DNA of 64,000 nucleotides, taken from the NCBI GenBank assembly GCA_025024175.1, contig QCXZ01000041.1, positions 13,139,786 through 13,203,785 of the forward strand. The letters run 5' to 3'. The first letter of the stretch is position 1. Each line of letters starts with the position of its first letter. Origin of the DNA: Rhyzopertha dominica (lineage: Eukaryota > Arthropoda > Insecta > Coleoptera > Bostrichidae). The translations under genes and the position numbers were made by a program. The notes under the pieces were generated by a model. It made no database searches and was not told where the DNA came from. It was given only the letters and a program-made list of their open reading frames with translations. Positions 35,601 to 46,915 of this stretch are shown here, piece by piece.

Positions 35601-36145
35601 TTGAAGATTTACTTGAAGGTGACATCTACACCTAGCACATTTTCTATTTTATCGCTTATGACGTGATTTGTCGCTTAAAAGAAGCCAAAGCATGTCAATT
35701 GCGATCTATGCTCTTCCTCATTGTTGCAATTCCGTGTTATGCATGCTTCAGTAACTTTGCGTACGTGCTAATCTGTTATGTACGTCCTACATTATTAACT
35801 CCAGATGTGTAAACAACTATTGTTCACTTCCTAAAAAGTACGAGGCAAACAATATCGCGCCGCTAAACGTATTGGTTTTCGAGCAATTAATTTTTACGTT
35901 TCATCGTAAAACTGCACCCGGTACGGTTCCATGTTATCGTTGAAAACCAATGTATTTACCAATTATTTATACCGCGATGGCGATACCAAACAGGACCGGA
36001 TTATGAACCAATGATGCAATGCGCGAGTTTAAATTCGCCGTTCGTCGAGTTTTTATTCCAGCATCGTCCACTGGGCCAACAAAACGATAAAAAGTCCGCA
36101 TCCCAAATCGTCCTGTAGTCCACTTTCGATCTCCCCACGTCAACA
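35601..36145. promoter_or_regulatory. CpG-rich segment, possible promoter
   Basis: CpG and GC content rise from about 35850 to 36240, unlike the AT-rich flanks. It ends at an ATG in excellent context (CAACAATGG at 36141-36149). A TTATTTATA string lies near 35962. A minus frame of 142 codons spans 35967-36395, but it has no domain and looks like a by-product of the composition. I infer a promoter/5' UTR; no motif proves it. Confidence 0.25.
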
Positions 36146-36291
36146 ATGGATATCGACAGCGACGGCGAGCGAGCGAGCGAGAAGTCGATTGCCCGCCGTA
36201 ATTTACAGCCTGATACAACCACTGCCAAGGCCAAAATGTGTTATTTTTATTCTTATCTTGTTTTCGTAGAACATTCGACGAATTGTGTATA
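36146..36291 (+). CDS. Candidate 5' coding exon, unrecognised
   Basis: From the ATG the frame reads MDIDSDGERASEKSIARRNL and continues QPDTTTAKAK before turning hydrophobic and ending at a stop at 36290-36292. An acidic, serine/arginine-rich start after a CpG-rich stretch fits a nuclear-protein N-terminus. If so, splicing must remove the tail; GTGTTA at 36238 and nearby sites are weak donors. No homologue is recognised. Confidence 0.2.
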
Positions 36292-36292
36292 A

Positions 36293-38815
36293 GTGCGGTA
36301 TTGTTTTGACTGTGGAATGAACAGTGTGAAGATTGCGCGATTACAGCCCAGGAAATGTGGACGAGATGCTGTGCGCTGAATTTTATAATATACATTTGGA
36401 TTGGGTAGTCCAGGATATAATTAAGTTAACAATCCATTATAATTGCTTCCTTCATTATTCCCATCTTTGTCTCGCCAAACTGAGGCGACAATCGCGTCAA
36501 CAAATTCTTGAAAACGGAAGTTTAGATCTTGAAAAACCCGAATATTTAGTTATATGCATTGCTTTTTAGTAATTGGGTCATAAAGGTTGACTCACATTTC
36601 GTCCACATCGTATATTGAGAGGCTTCTTCTCCAAAAGACATCAACATTCGGTCATCTCTTAATCCAGTTGGCCAGAAACCCTTGTGTAAAAGGATGCGAG
36701 ATACATTTATAGAAAGTGCTTATTACTTCTGAAAAACCCTAGTCCAATTTGCCGATTTTTTAAAATCATACTATGGACAGAATCAATCAGCGATCCAAGA
36801 ATAATTGAGTATTTTTAGTTAGTTATGTAGACTGTTTTTTTTGTTCAGTAAGTTACTCTCTTATGAATCATATTTTCAAATCTGAAAACTGCTTATAAAT
36901 GTCTAGATCTCTGTACTCATACATTAAACAGTGATTATGTAGTTGTTATATTTTTTATGGGTTATAATCCCTATATTTGTTAAATTTCTGATTGACACTA
37001 TATAGATTACTTTATAATCAAATATTTGTGAGCCGCTAGCCAATGTTTATATTAAAGAGGAGATTGTACTCGCTTGTCGACTTTATATTTATTTCATGTA
37101 TTCGGTGTTCTCATTTATAATAGTTGTACAATGTATTATTATTGGTTGTAAACTCTTTAAATTAATATTATTTGTATATTGGTAACTATTTTTAAGATAT
37201 TGCTAACATACATAATTCATTGCTACCATTACTACCATCTGTTAAATTTAATTATACAAAAGGTTGATTCGCGAATTAAGAAACTTACCTACACTCCCAA
37301 CCCGGTATTTCTATAAATTTTAGACTAATTTTTGTCGTTTTCTAGAAATGATCGATTAAATTTATTTTTTCTGTTAGACAGATTGACTAGTTCAAAGTCT
37401 CATTCCTATTAAAAATACTTACTTAAAAAAGCATCTACTGTTATCTGCGAATGTTTCAATATTGCGTAAGTGCATCCGTATTTTTTTCAATCTTATCAAT
37501 TTAATTACTACTAAGAACACTTGTCATATAGATATGTAGGTATTTTAATCACAAGTGATATTCTGAATCAATTAATGACGTAGTGTAGGATTGGCAATTC
37601 AGCTGCTGGTTAGCTAGTTAATTCATGTTTAATGTTGTTTTAGGAAAGAAGCATATAAAACGAGGGAACTTGTAACAACCGTAGTAATAGATATATACCT
37701 AACTGTATCCATCATTCGATTTACTTACCTCTGACTGAGATATTAAATATCAATAAAACGTCACATATTAATTAATGTCAAAGTAAGTTAATTCATTTAT
37801 AAATGAAAACTGATCATCCTGTAGAATATGAATTTATATATTTTTACTTACAATTTACTTGTTAATAAAGATGATCGTAAGTTTGGTTATAAGAATATTT
37901 GATCGAAATAATTCGGGTAAATGTATAATCCTCATATTTAACAAAATTTAAGCATAAACTTTTGGCAGGCATAGGCACAGAAAATTATGCTGGTTAGAGT
38001 ACAACTAAGGTATAGTCTTTATAAACATAAATCCGTTCTGTTTAGCCTTACCTTAGAAAACTGCATTAAGATTATTACTCGAATTCAAATATATTATTTC
38101 ATATAAAAAATTTATTGATGGAAGATCACCTTTTTAGCGTACAATTCAGATACTCACTAAAGCAACAGATTTCCAAAGTTTGCTTCTTGTTCACCCCATA
38201 CTATGATCGTTTAGTTTCTTTTATGGCCAGACATTGATATGTACTTAAACTTCATTCATCTCCAGTTTCGTAACTAGCACTCCTCCTGGCGATAGATGTA
38301 CAAATACGATGATAATAGGCTACTACTATTGCAACTATTGATAGAAATATACGCAACACAAATTATGTGGTAGTAAATTTTAAAAAATAAAAAAGGAATT
38401 AACAGCTATAGAACAAGTCGTTTTTAACAATATTGTAGGTGTTAGTATTTAGATAGACTCAGCACATTTGAAATGACAGCAGTGGATAGTAAACAAACCT
38501 AATGTGAGTTGTCTTCTCTTTAATAACAAGCCCCAAACCAATAAATCAAATGCATGGCTTTGATGTCATATATACAAAATAATCAGGTAAACCTGCTGAA
38601 ATGAGGTTCAAGGACAGATTGTTTGGATCAAATTAGCATTAGAACCTTACATTGCGATAGAAAACCTAGCGCATCTGGTAATAAAAGAAACACAATATCA
38701 AAGGAAACATATGGCAAATGCTAATAAAGAAATCCCTAAATTTAATCTTCAAGCCCATACCAGAAATTTCTACAACTAAATTTTACGATCCTATTAAAAA
38801 TATGCACGTCTTACT
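36293..38815. other. AT-rich DNA, no gene seen
   Basis: The plus frame ending at 36569 has no domain and begins at a non-ATG codon. Nothing else was recognised. Confidence 0.4.
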
Positions 38816-38850
38816 TGAGTATAGTTCTGATGCTATTCGAAACGAATGTC
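38816..38850 (-). repeat. Dispersed repeat family 1, copy D (short)
   Basis: The plus strand reads GAGTATAGTTCTGATGCTAT then TCGAAACGAATG, matching the AGTATAGTT-TGA-GCT-TT-GAAA block of copies A and B. Only about 30 bp is recognisable. Confidence 0.35.
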
Positions 38851-39734
38851 AGAACTATCAGAACAAAACAATGAATTAATTATTATTGATTCAAAACGAT
38901 AGCGCTGCCTAAGATACAATCTTGTCCGCCGATGACGGCTACAGCTGTTCAGATGTTTTTTACACCAACAGTAAGCTCTACCTACATACATCATTGTGCA
39001 ACAAAACAATAAAAATGAATGAAATTTTAATCTCTTGATGCCCAGAAACACATCCACTGTAATGTTAATCCAAGAGCACATTACAAACATTGATAAAAGG
39101 TTTTTGTTTGAATTACGAGATCAAGTCTCAGTTCTTTCGAGCAATGGAAAATTCCTTTCATGTAGCAAATCAACCAAACATACGAAAGCTGGTTACACAA
39201 TGTAAACTGTTCTCATGCACAAAAAAAAACACGCTGTTTTCAAACTGTACGTGGTGTAATGCTCGCTAGTTTTTTGTAAAATTTCATCGCGCGTGCAACA
39301 GTAAACTTTTTGTGTCACTGATGAGAAAAGTGAAGGTGAAATCATGAACATCGTTCGCTTTTTCACTGGTAGAAATTTGCTTTGAGATTTGTTGTATGCA
39401 CATTTGATGGCCGTAGTTACAACGTGCTTCGATGCTAAATAAGTCAAACGAGCAAAATTGATTATCAGTGTTCCGCTAAATGTGAGTAACTTGTTATTTT
39501 TTCGCTGTTAGCTTATTATTCAAGATGTAGGTACAAAACTGCAGCCATCATGTACTGTCTGAATAAAGGCTTCTAATGTCTAAGTGTTCAAAGACTGGTT
39601 CAATTTTTGTAAAACTTTTTAAAAATTTTGTAGANGATAATCATGACCTTTTTTATTTACCATAAGCATCGAAATCTTAATTTCCGAATCTTATCANAGC
39701 CAGTGAAACCTTCAAATAAGAACTAGTTAATCCG
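38851..39734. other. No gene seen
   Basis: Minus frames at 38833-39090 and 39193-39447 are open but have no domain or splice context. Ns at 39635 and 39697. Confidence 0.35.
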
Positions 39735-39960
39735 ACGCCATATGCCGACGCATCGCGCCAGCGTCGGGACGCTGGCGTCTNTCATTGGATCCCGCNNTGC
39801 CCAATGGCGTCCGAAGACGCCTTCCTCTATCGGCCAATGCTCTTGTATGTGACCTCCCCTCCAGCTTGTTTACATTACAAAACCCTATCGGAGGCACAAA
39901 AATATCGCAGCTCCGCTTGTTTGTGACACACATTATCCATCAAGCTGACATGTCCGCGTA
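39735..39960. other. GC-rich segment with hairpin and N positions
   Basis: CGCCAGCGTC is followed two bases later by its exact complement (about 39757-39778), and CATTGG/CCAATGGCG strings repeat the symmetry around the NN at 39796-39797. The Ns suggest the assembly had trouble with secondary structure. It may be an element end or a CpG-rich promoter; no gene is recognised. Confidence 0.4.
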
Positions 39961-41489
39961 CCGTTTCATCGCGGATGGTACGAAAACAAGGTTTTAGTAG
40001 ATTTCGATAAGGACGATGAGATAGCTTTGTTAATGATGTTCTGGAAGGTATTTTTTAGAGAGGCTTAAAAATTATCTGTTTACTAACTGGGTAGATAATT
40101 GGGCTACATCAAGGCGATACTCTGATTAAACGATCGTTAATACTGTTGCGGAACAAAGAAAGTCATCGATTTATCATTTTTTCCATCCATTATCGCACAT
40201 ATAGGATAGATACGACGGATCGTATATCGATAAGTACTTAGGGTACCATATACTCCTAAAACTTTATAAGAGCACATTTAAATGAACTTTTATAAAACCC
40301 TTCTTCACTCCTCCGCGCCTTTGACCATTTACACAAAAAATTTTATTTACCTTGTTTCAAACATTTTATTTCTTTGCCCGGTAAACTGAAACAAGAATCC
40401 TGCTTGTCAGTTTTGAACACGGAACATAAAGAATTAAAATGCTTCCACCATTTGAATTGCTTTTTAGTGCCTGAGTAACAAGCCAGTTCAAGAATAGGGT
40501 AGTTTCACAAAACTAAGCCAAATGAACACTTACGGGTTAATAATAATATAGGCAATAACTAGTAATGATCTTGAATGACTACAAGTGTTTCCATTATAGA
40601 TCAATAAGAACTTACGAACGCTATCTTTACCAGAAACAGAATACTTACAAAAAATTATCTGAAAGCGGTAATTTGAAGGTTCTAAATGAATAATTTAGTT
40701 CAAGTAGATCAAGTGTACCCTTCTCTGTTTCACATTAACATTTGTTCAGTGATTGGTTCATACCAAAAACAGGGTAAGAGTTTAAAATTTACTTCAATAT
40801 TTATAGTATATAAGAAAAAATAAATAGGCCAGGAAAAAATTCATGAACTAGTCCATTTAAAGAATCTTCTTCAAAACGACAGCAAATTTCCTTCGACTTT
40901 AATAGTCAACCAGATATACTTGATACTTGATCGTCATAGGTACCTAAGTATAAACATCTTGGAATTCATTTGGTCAGAAACTTTCTCATCCTCAAGTCGT
41001 CATTAACAATGTGAAACACATACATGCCTTATTTTTTAAAGTTAGATGAAGGTCTGGGTCAATCTATTCGGGAAAGGTCACAGATATCGGTCTTTCATAA
41101 CGATGCTGATTCTTTTTTCGCAACTCTGCATTTAACATTACCACATGAAAAGCACTGCTGACCTAAGGTACTTGTACTTATAAGCAAAAACTTGGCGACA
41201 AAAATTTTTAAACATTAATTATGTATAGCTGCACAGAAACTTTATAAGCTAGGATTTTTCTTCTTTCCTTCCTTTTACGGTTTTACCACCATTCTACTGG
41301 TGGATGTCACAATTTGAAAACTTTTTTATTATACATTGTTGCTATAATCAGATTTGCTAAGCTAACTGATGGATATTAATACTTCGTCGTATGCGTAGTA
41401 AAACCACAAATGGAGTAACTCCCACATAGTAGTGCCTTATTAGACACTAAATACAGATAAATTATAATCGATTGAGCTAAAGTACGGTA
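39961..41489. other. No gene seen
   Basis: AT-rich sequence without a recognised feature. Confidence 0.4.
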
Positions 41490-41648
41490 GACATTTATAA
41501 CACTCCCGGATATACCGCCGGGCTATCCGTCTACGGTGGGTTCGACGGGTGACACGCTTGTTGCTAGTGTGCTTCCACGCAACGCATGTCACAGGAAGCT
41601 GAGTACTGGAACGGAAAGATTTGCAGGGTGAACCCAACAAGTGAATGC
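41490..41648 (-). repeat. Dispersed repeat family 3, copy A
   Basis: Aligned along its length with 51779-51938, sharing CGGATATACCGCCGGGC, CTTGTTGCTA, CACATGT/GCATGT, GGAAGCTGAG and TTTGCAGGG, in order. On the minus strand both copies can be read in one frame with conserved residues (QLPVTC, SNK, ARRYIRE), hinting at a former coding region, perhaps of a LINE. Confidence 0.7.
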
Positions 41649-41699
41649 CTTCCCTAGATGTTTTTATGCTCGATATTGTCTTAATTCGACTGCATTATT

Positions 41700-42640
41700 C
41701 TTCTCCCTCATATGAGCTGCAGTTTGGAGTTATGTACAGATTTAGGACCTCTTTATTTATTATTACGGTGCTCTACGTGGAATTTCTTTAGTTTTTGTTT
41801 CTATGTCTTCCTATCGCGTTGTCTTAGTGATTTCTTATTTATTTTTTGTTCCTCAGTATCCTCCACCCCTTCAGTGCTTTCGTCTGGTTGGAATGTTGTT
41901 GTATTTCCCATTGCATGTGGATTACTGTTTTCATGTGCAGCATTTCAGTTGTTACATTCCCTTTTCTTGCTGCAGCTATCAGGGTTGCTTAGGAGTGCCG
42001 AGATTCTGCTGGCCCTTTCCACTGAATTATATTACATTGATCTTAGTTGCACAGTTTCTTTCAAGCTACTTCTATGCTTCTATCTGTTTTATCTGATATA
42101 ATTTGCAGCTTTCTTATTATTTCTCTTGAATACATTTTGTGTTCGTGTTGGGTAATATTCTCTCCGTATATTTAGTGCGCCAGTGTGTTTATAAGGCAAT
42201 TTCCCTGTCTCCCGGGATTTTCTCTACCACAATTGTGTTGTTTCTTTTACATATACACCGTTGCAAGCATTTTTCCTTTGATTTATATCTATCTTTCCTT
42301 TCGTCTGCGTTGCTGAATTTTGTGGCTGACAGTATATTTGAAAAGACGAGGATTATATTTATTGTTTACTGCTTAGTTGGTTGTTCTATTCGTAATACAG
42401 GAGCGTGGCTACTAGATTTTACGTATTTTTGATCTCCTGAATGCCTTAGGGTGTTGCTAGTTTACTAGTGCTTCACTTATTTAGTGATTTACCCTCACGC
42501 TTGAAGGAGTTAAAAATCTACAAGGTAAGAAACGAATGTACTGTCCGTTTCAGGTAAGAAAAGCCCAACAGGCGCCGCTAAGCCGATAGCTCGGCTCGGT
42601 TCCCTCTCANTTGGAACAGTGTAGGCTGCAAATGTTTATT
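41700..42640 (-). pseudogene. Possible LINE 5' end and ORF1 remnant
   Basis: On the minus strand a GC-rich block at 42540-42640 is followed by lysine/glutamate-rich, broken text such as REIIRKLQIISDKTDRSIEV, FQPDESTEGVEDTEEQ and KINKKSLRQRDRKT. This composition is typical of LINE ORF1 (gag-like) proteins. No zinc knuckles are visible and stops are frequent. The long plus-strand frames (41712-42101, 41803-42096, 42139-42432) are hydrophobic shadows of it. The element class is a guess. Confidence 0.3.
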
Positions 42641-42849
42641 TCTAAACATTTTTGTTTTACTGTCTTCTTGAAGTATAACTTTAAATCCCGTTTTAGTATG
42701 TCTATTTACTCTAAAATTGTATTTCCGAGTCTGTTTTATGTATATTACCAAGGTCCTTTCCTTAAATGGGCTCTAGCTGCCTTTCTGGATATTGAAGGCC
42801 TTTAACAATCCTTCATTCGATGGCCTGTGCGTTGTTATTTCTGGTTAAA

Positions 42850-43450
42850 TTTCTGGGGCCGCTTTCAGAGCTGATGCAAATTGCTCTAAACAAAACCAGC
42901 AGATGGTGTGAACAGAGAGGTTTGTCGGTTAATCCGGCAAAGATAGAGCTCTTAGTCTTCACAAATAAACGCACCTAGGTATCTAGGTGTAACCCTGGAT
43001 TCCCAACTGGCTTGGACGGATCATGTTAAAGAGAGCAGACGAAAGGCGCGTGCAACACTGTGGATGTGGAGATATCTTTGGAGATATATCTGGACTGTCT
43101 TATGATAACCAGTGGTATGAGAACGACACCTACATCTATGGAGATGCTTCTGGATCTGGAACCTCTACACGTAAGGGTAGCGTATGAAGCCCGTAAAGCG
43201 GCCTTTAGATTGCACAGGTTAGGTAACTGGAAATCTGGGAGAGGAGGGCACCGTATTTCACCCTCTTTACCAAGCGGAGATCAAGCTATTCTGTCAATGA
43301 CAAGAGATAGGATTAACACGACTGTGTTTTGATACACCGTACAGAATCAATATCCCCGATAAGGAAAAGTGGTTTCTGAATGGCAAAAGCATGCTTGGAC
43401 CACAAAAACTCATCTGGCACATGGATAAAATAGAAGGTCCTTTCTAGCTT
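42850..43450 (+). pseudogene. LINE RT/RNase H fragment (R1/LOA-like)
   Basis: The plus strand reads LMQIALNKTSRWCEQRGLSV and NPAKIELLVFTNKRT, then YLGVTLDSQLAWTDHVKES. In a shifted frame follow SGMRTTPTSMEMLLDLEPLH and ARKAAFRLHRLGNW. Finally come FDTPYRINIPDKEKWFLNGK and LGPQKLIWHMDKIEG. The first parts are RT after the catalytic motif (WC---GL-VNP-K, YLGV-LD--L-W--HV), the middle is the MRTTPT connector, and the end is where LINE RNase H domains begin (LVWYTDGS). The acidic residue there appears as Asp in HMDK. The order indicates an RNase H-bearing clade. It is dead. Confidence 0.7.
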
Positions 43451-45236
43451 GGGCAAAGGCTATTTGTACCTGCTTCTATCCTCCCCGACCTTATGGCACA
43501 CGTTTGGTTTTAAAGTTTGCATTAGTTTTACTGTATTTATTTTTATAAAACACTGATTTTGATTACACAGTAGAAAAGCTATTGCTAATCATGCACATGC
43601 AACATACGTAGTAATTATTGGTGGTAAACGATTTTGCTACTGTTTCATCTTGCGTTGATTCCTGGTGTTATTCACTGCATTCGGTGTCGGTCAAGTCTGA
43701 TGCGTTTTTCCATGTGGTCTAGGTATTTAGGTCGAATATAATCACAACACTAAAAACCTGTCAACCAATACACGGATGTGCAGTATTCAATAGGTACTTT
43801 TTCGTTTTCTTATAGCGTGCGTACACTACAAAGGGCGGCACCGAATTACAGAGAAGAAAGCCCCTTTAAAAACAAAACAAAAAAACGCAGTAGGAAACAG
43901 GTTTCGATGAAGGTCAGTAAGAATTTTCTCGTGAATTCCTCTACCTTGGACAACGAATGACGGCTCGTTCGAAAGCTTACGTTGAGCAATAGACATTTCG
44001 AAACCTTCTGTCCACAGAAAATGTTCGTGGTTGATGGAATTTATCCGAGACGATCTAAGAGATTATGTTGGTACATCCCTTTTTCGCCCCGTCTTCGTCC
44101 GTCAGCAAATGATAAGCGACTAGTTTTCTACTAAATCGAGGAGTAATAAAAGTATTTTACGTTCTCTATCTTTGTGTTTGTTTAATTATGAAGAATACTG
44201 TGTGTATATTACAAATATAGTAGTTCATTACTTTTCTATTATTAGTTTTTCTTAAACTCAACTTTTACGACGTCCCTCCTATCGAGTTCACAGATTAGAG
44301 GCCAAAATGATTTGTTTGCCGTGTCTATCTCGTTACTCGGCTCATCTCGCCTTATCTGCTTGCATAGCAAACATGCTCAAAAGTGATAACTTCTTATTTT
44401 GTTTACATCGAAAAGTGTAATAAAGACCGAATATTGTTTGCTGCACGTCGTGGTGCGACGTGCTGCGCTTCAAGTACTCGAACTGAATGATCCGGTTTCT
44501 CGATAACAGGACGAGCCGTATTTAGCCTCTATCCCCGTTTGCTCGCGATAAGGGTTGTCGAACTGGCGATAGCGGGAGTGGAAAAGAGGACGAGTTGCCA
44601 TTTGGAGATAAAGCATCTCGCCTGTACTGTCCTTGGTTCTTCGTGTCGTTCCTGTGAAGAAGTAATATGAGGCAGGTTCTTGTAGGCCATGCTCCCTATC
44701 GTTATTCGCTAAAAAGCTAACGGGGAAGTTTGTTGGGATAAAATAAAATCAACGACATGCGTTGTCCTTTCCTATCCTTTTTGGAATCTACATACGAAGT
44801 GGAAACTAAATTACTAATGCATGCCATAAAACTGCAACACTGAATTGTAACCCGTATTTCTGCTCTGAAGGTTTTCTAAAATAGTCGAGAAATTTATTTC
44901 TGCAATCCTTTATTTCGCCAGTTTACTTTCATTAAAACTAGATATCTAACTTTAAAGAGTATTTAGTCCTTCGAGCGTCTACAGAAACTAAAAGTGCTAA
45001 AAATGGAACGGNATGGAANGGAAATGGATATAAAGATAGAAGCTCCTACTATTCAAGATTTAATAGCAATTAATGGTTCTGAACACGAAAAACAATATGA
45101 ACATATTTCGATAATGTCACATCAAAGTATTTAAATGATTAATAAATAGTAATAAAGTCAAGATTTATAAGGTAAGATATGAAAATTAGTCAAAACCCAC
45201 ATACATGGGAGTTGCCAGAGCAATGCACCGGTCACA
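43451..45236. other. Unassigned; CpG-richer patch at 44280-44660
   Basis: Within the patch a hairpin GCACGTCG-TGGTG-CGACGTGC lies near 44445-44465 and a 40-codon ATG frame begins near 44307, but neither proves a gene. The rest is AT-rich. Ns at 45012 and 45019. Confidence 0.35.
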
Positions 45237-45640
45237 GGTCAGTATCATATTTTAGGTACTATGGTGCCTGCCTTTCAAAAGCTTAATCCAAAATTGACAA
45301 ACACCATCAAAAATCACATTCAACGACACCTATTAAGAGAGATCAATTTTTTCACCTTTAGGTAGTCTGTATCCAAATTTGACATATACCATTATACTTA
45401 GTATCAAAACTCGTGCTCAACGCCACCTATGAAACAAAATATTTTTTTTGTCCATTAGGTACGTACATCATCATACTCGGCGTTAAAAATCANGTTCAAC
45501 GATACCATACTCATAGTCGTGCCATACACCCATGAAGCAAAATTGAATTTTCTCATTTTAGATACCATGGTGCATGGGCGTCATAGTCTTATCCAAATTT
45601 GATATGTACTATTGTCGCATCTGCAGAAAGATCCTTTTCA
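45237..45640. repeat. Degenerate tandem array, ~100-bp units (copy 1)
   Basis: About four diverged units each contain TTTTAGGTACCATGGTGC-like text, TATCCAAATTTGACAT-TACCAT, CATCAAAAATCACGTTCAACG and CACC(C)ATGAAGCAAAATTGAA. The same unit recurs at 46747-46915. It is probably the tail of an unidentified transposable element. Confidence 0.65.
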
Positions 45641-46746
45641 TCAGCTAAGAACGATATATCTCCTTAGCCAGTTTGTCCGAATCTGAATTAGCAAAAAACG
45701 AAAAATTAAGATAATATTTATGAATTTGCTGCAAAGCATGTCAGAAAGTAAAACGACAATAAATCTTTTAACATTCTCTTTCTTTGTTCTTTTATACTGT
45801 AGTGTTAATTTTTGTTGTGCGTTGTGCGCTGTGAATTATTTAATATTGTATACGTATTGTTTTGATCAATTATTTTTGTTATTTAATTTATTAACAACTA
45901 GCTTCCCTGTCCAAATTTAATGAATGTGTTAGTAATCTTTTTTTTTAATTTGTGAAAATCCACTGGAAATGTGTAATCACGTTTGTGACCATTGAATTGT
46001 TGGGCATTTTGTTACAAAGTACTATCAGAAGTATGCCAAAATTTTACATGCGAGATGCAGTACACCGTTGAAATGCTACCTGGAATGTGATAGACTTAGA
46101 AATATGCAATTGTGTTCAAAAATTTAAGTCACATTTGAAGTAAATCAAAATCCATGGAAACCCGATAATTATTTTTTCGTTTAAATTACAATGAACCTGA
46201 AGGTGCTTTAATTACGCTTATTTCATGGGTAAATCTGTAAAATTATTTGAGATATATCGACAAACTTACCTTATTTCTTGAAACGATTGCGATGAATGTG
46301 AAACAGAATCACAGTTCAACTGAAAATGGACAAAAGAATCAATTTTTCATCACTATGTAATGCATTTCAGCATTCACGGTATTTCGTTTATTTGACGATG
46401 ATACACTGAAGGATTTTTGAGAAAATTGTCTAAACATTATTCACCTTACTTTATAAAATGAAACTTGATTAACAATTCATTACAGTTATTCTATAATTTT
46501 CGAATTTTCCAGAAAACTTTTCCTATTTTCTTTTCGTAAAAACCTTACTCCGGCTACTACAAACAGTAAAAATAATGAGACCAATCGGCCCAGCCGCCCT
46601 AAATGATGCCATCATCAACGAACAACATGTAATTTTTATTTATATAAATTTTTATGTGGGATTATTGATTTGTTGTACGAAATTTATTCCAAGGCCCCGC
46701 AAAAATTTATTTTGCACCAGGCCTCGCTTTTATTCGGGTTGCCCTG
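45641..46746. other. No gene seen
   Basis: AT-rich; the frames at 45720-45920 and 46575-46766 show no domain. Confidence 0.35.
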
Positions 46747-46915
46747 GGTACCATGATCATAGTTAGTTCATACAGCCATGAAGCAAAATTGAATCTTCAC
46801 ACCTTTAGGTACCATGGTGCATCTTCTTCATCGTCTTATCCAAATTTGACGTGTGATGATCAGCATCAAAAATCACGTTCAACGAGATGCGTGAAACAAT
46901 ACATAAAATTTTGTA
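46747..46915. repeat. Degenerate tandem array (copy 2)
   Basis: One and a half units of the 45237-45640 array: GCCATGAAGCAAAATTGAA, CACCTTTAGGTACCATGGTG, TCTTATCCAAATTTGACGTG and CATCAAAAATCACGTTCAAC. Confidence 0.65.

Noticed and set aside
35967..36395. 142-codon minus-strand ORF
   Set aside because: It lies in a CpG-rich patch where stop codons are rare, has no domain, and overlaps a better plus-strand ATG. I treat it as a composition effect.
38821..38858. CTGATGC...GAAACGAATGTC on the plus strand, hammerhead-like
   Set aside because: It lacks stem II and coincides with the conserved block of dispersed repeat family 1, which has no GAAA core in its other copies.
41712..42101. 129-codon plus-strand ORF rich in Leu, Phe and Ser
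   Set aside because: It looks like a membrane protein only because the opposite strand is Lys/Glu-rich. The minus strand fits a LINE ORF1 remnant better.
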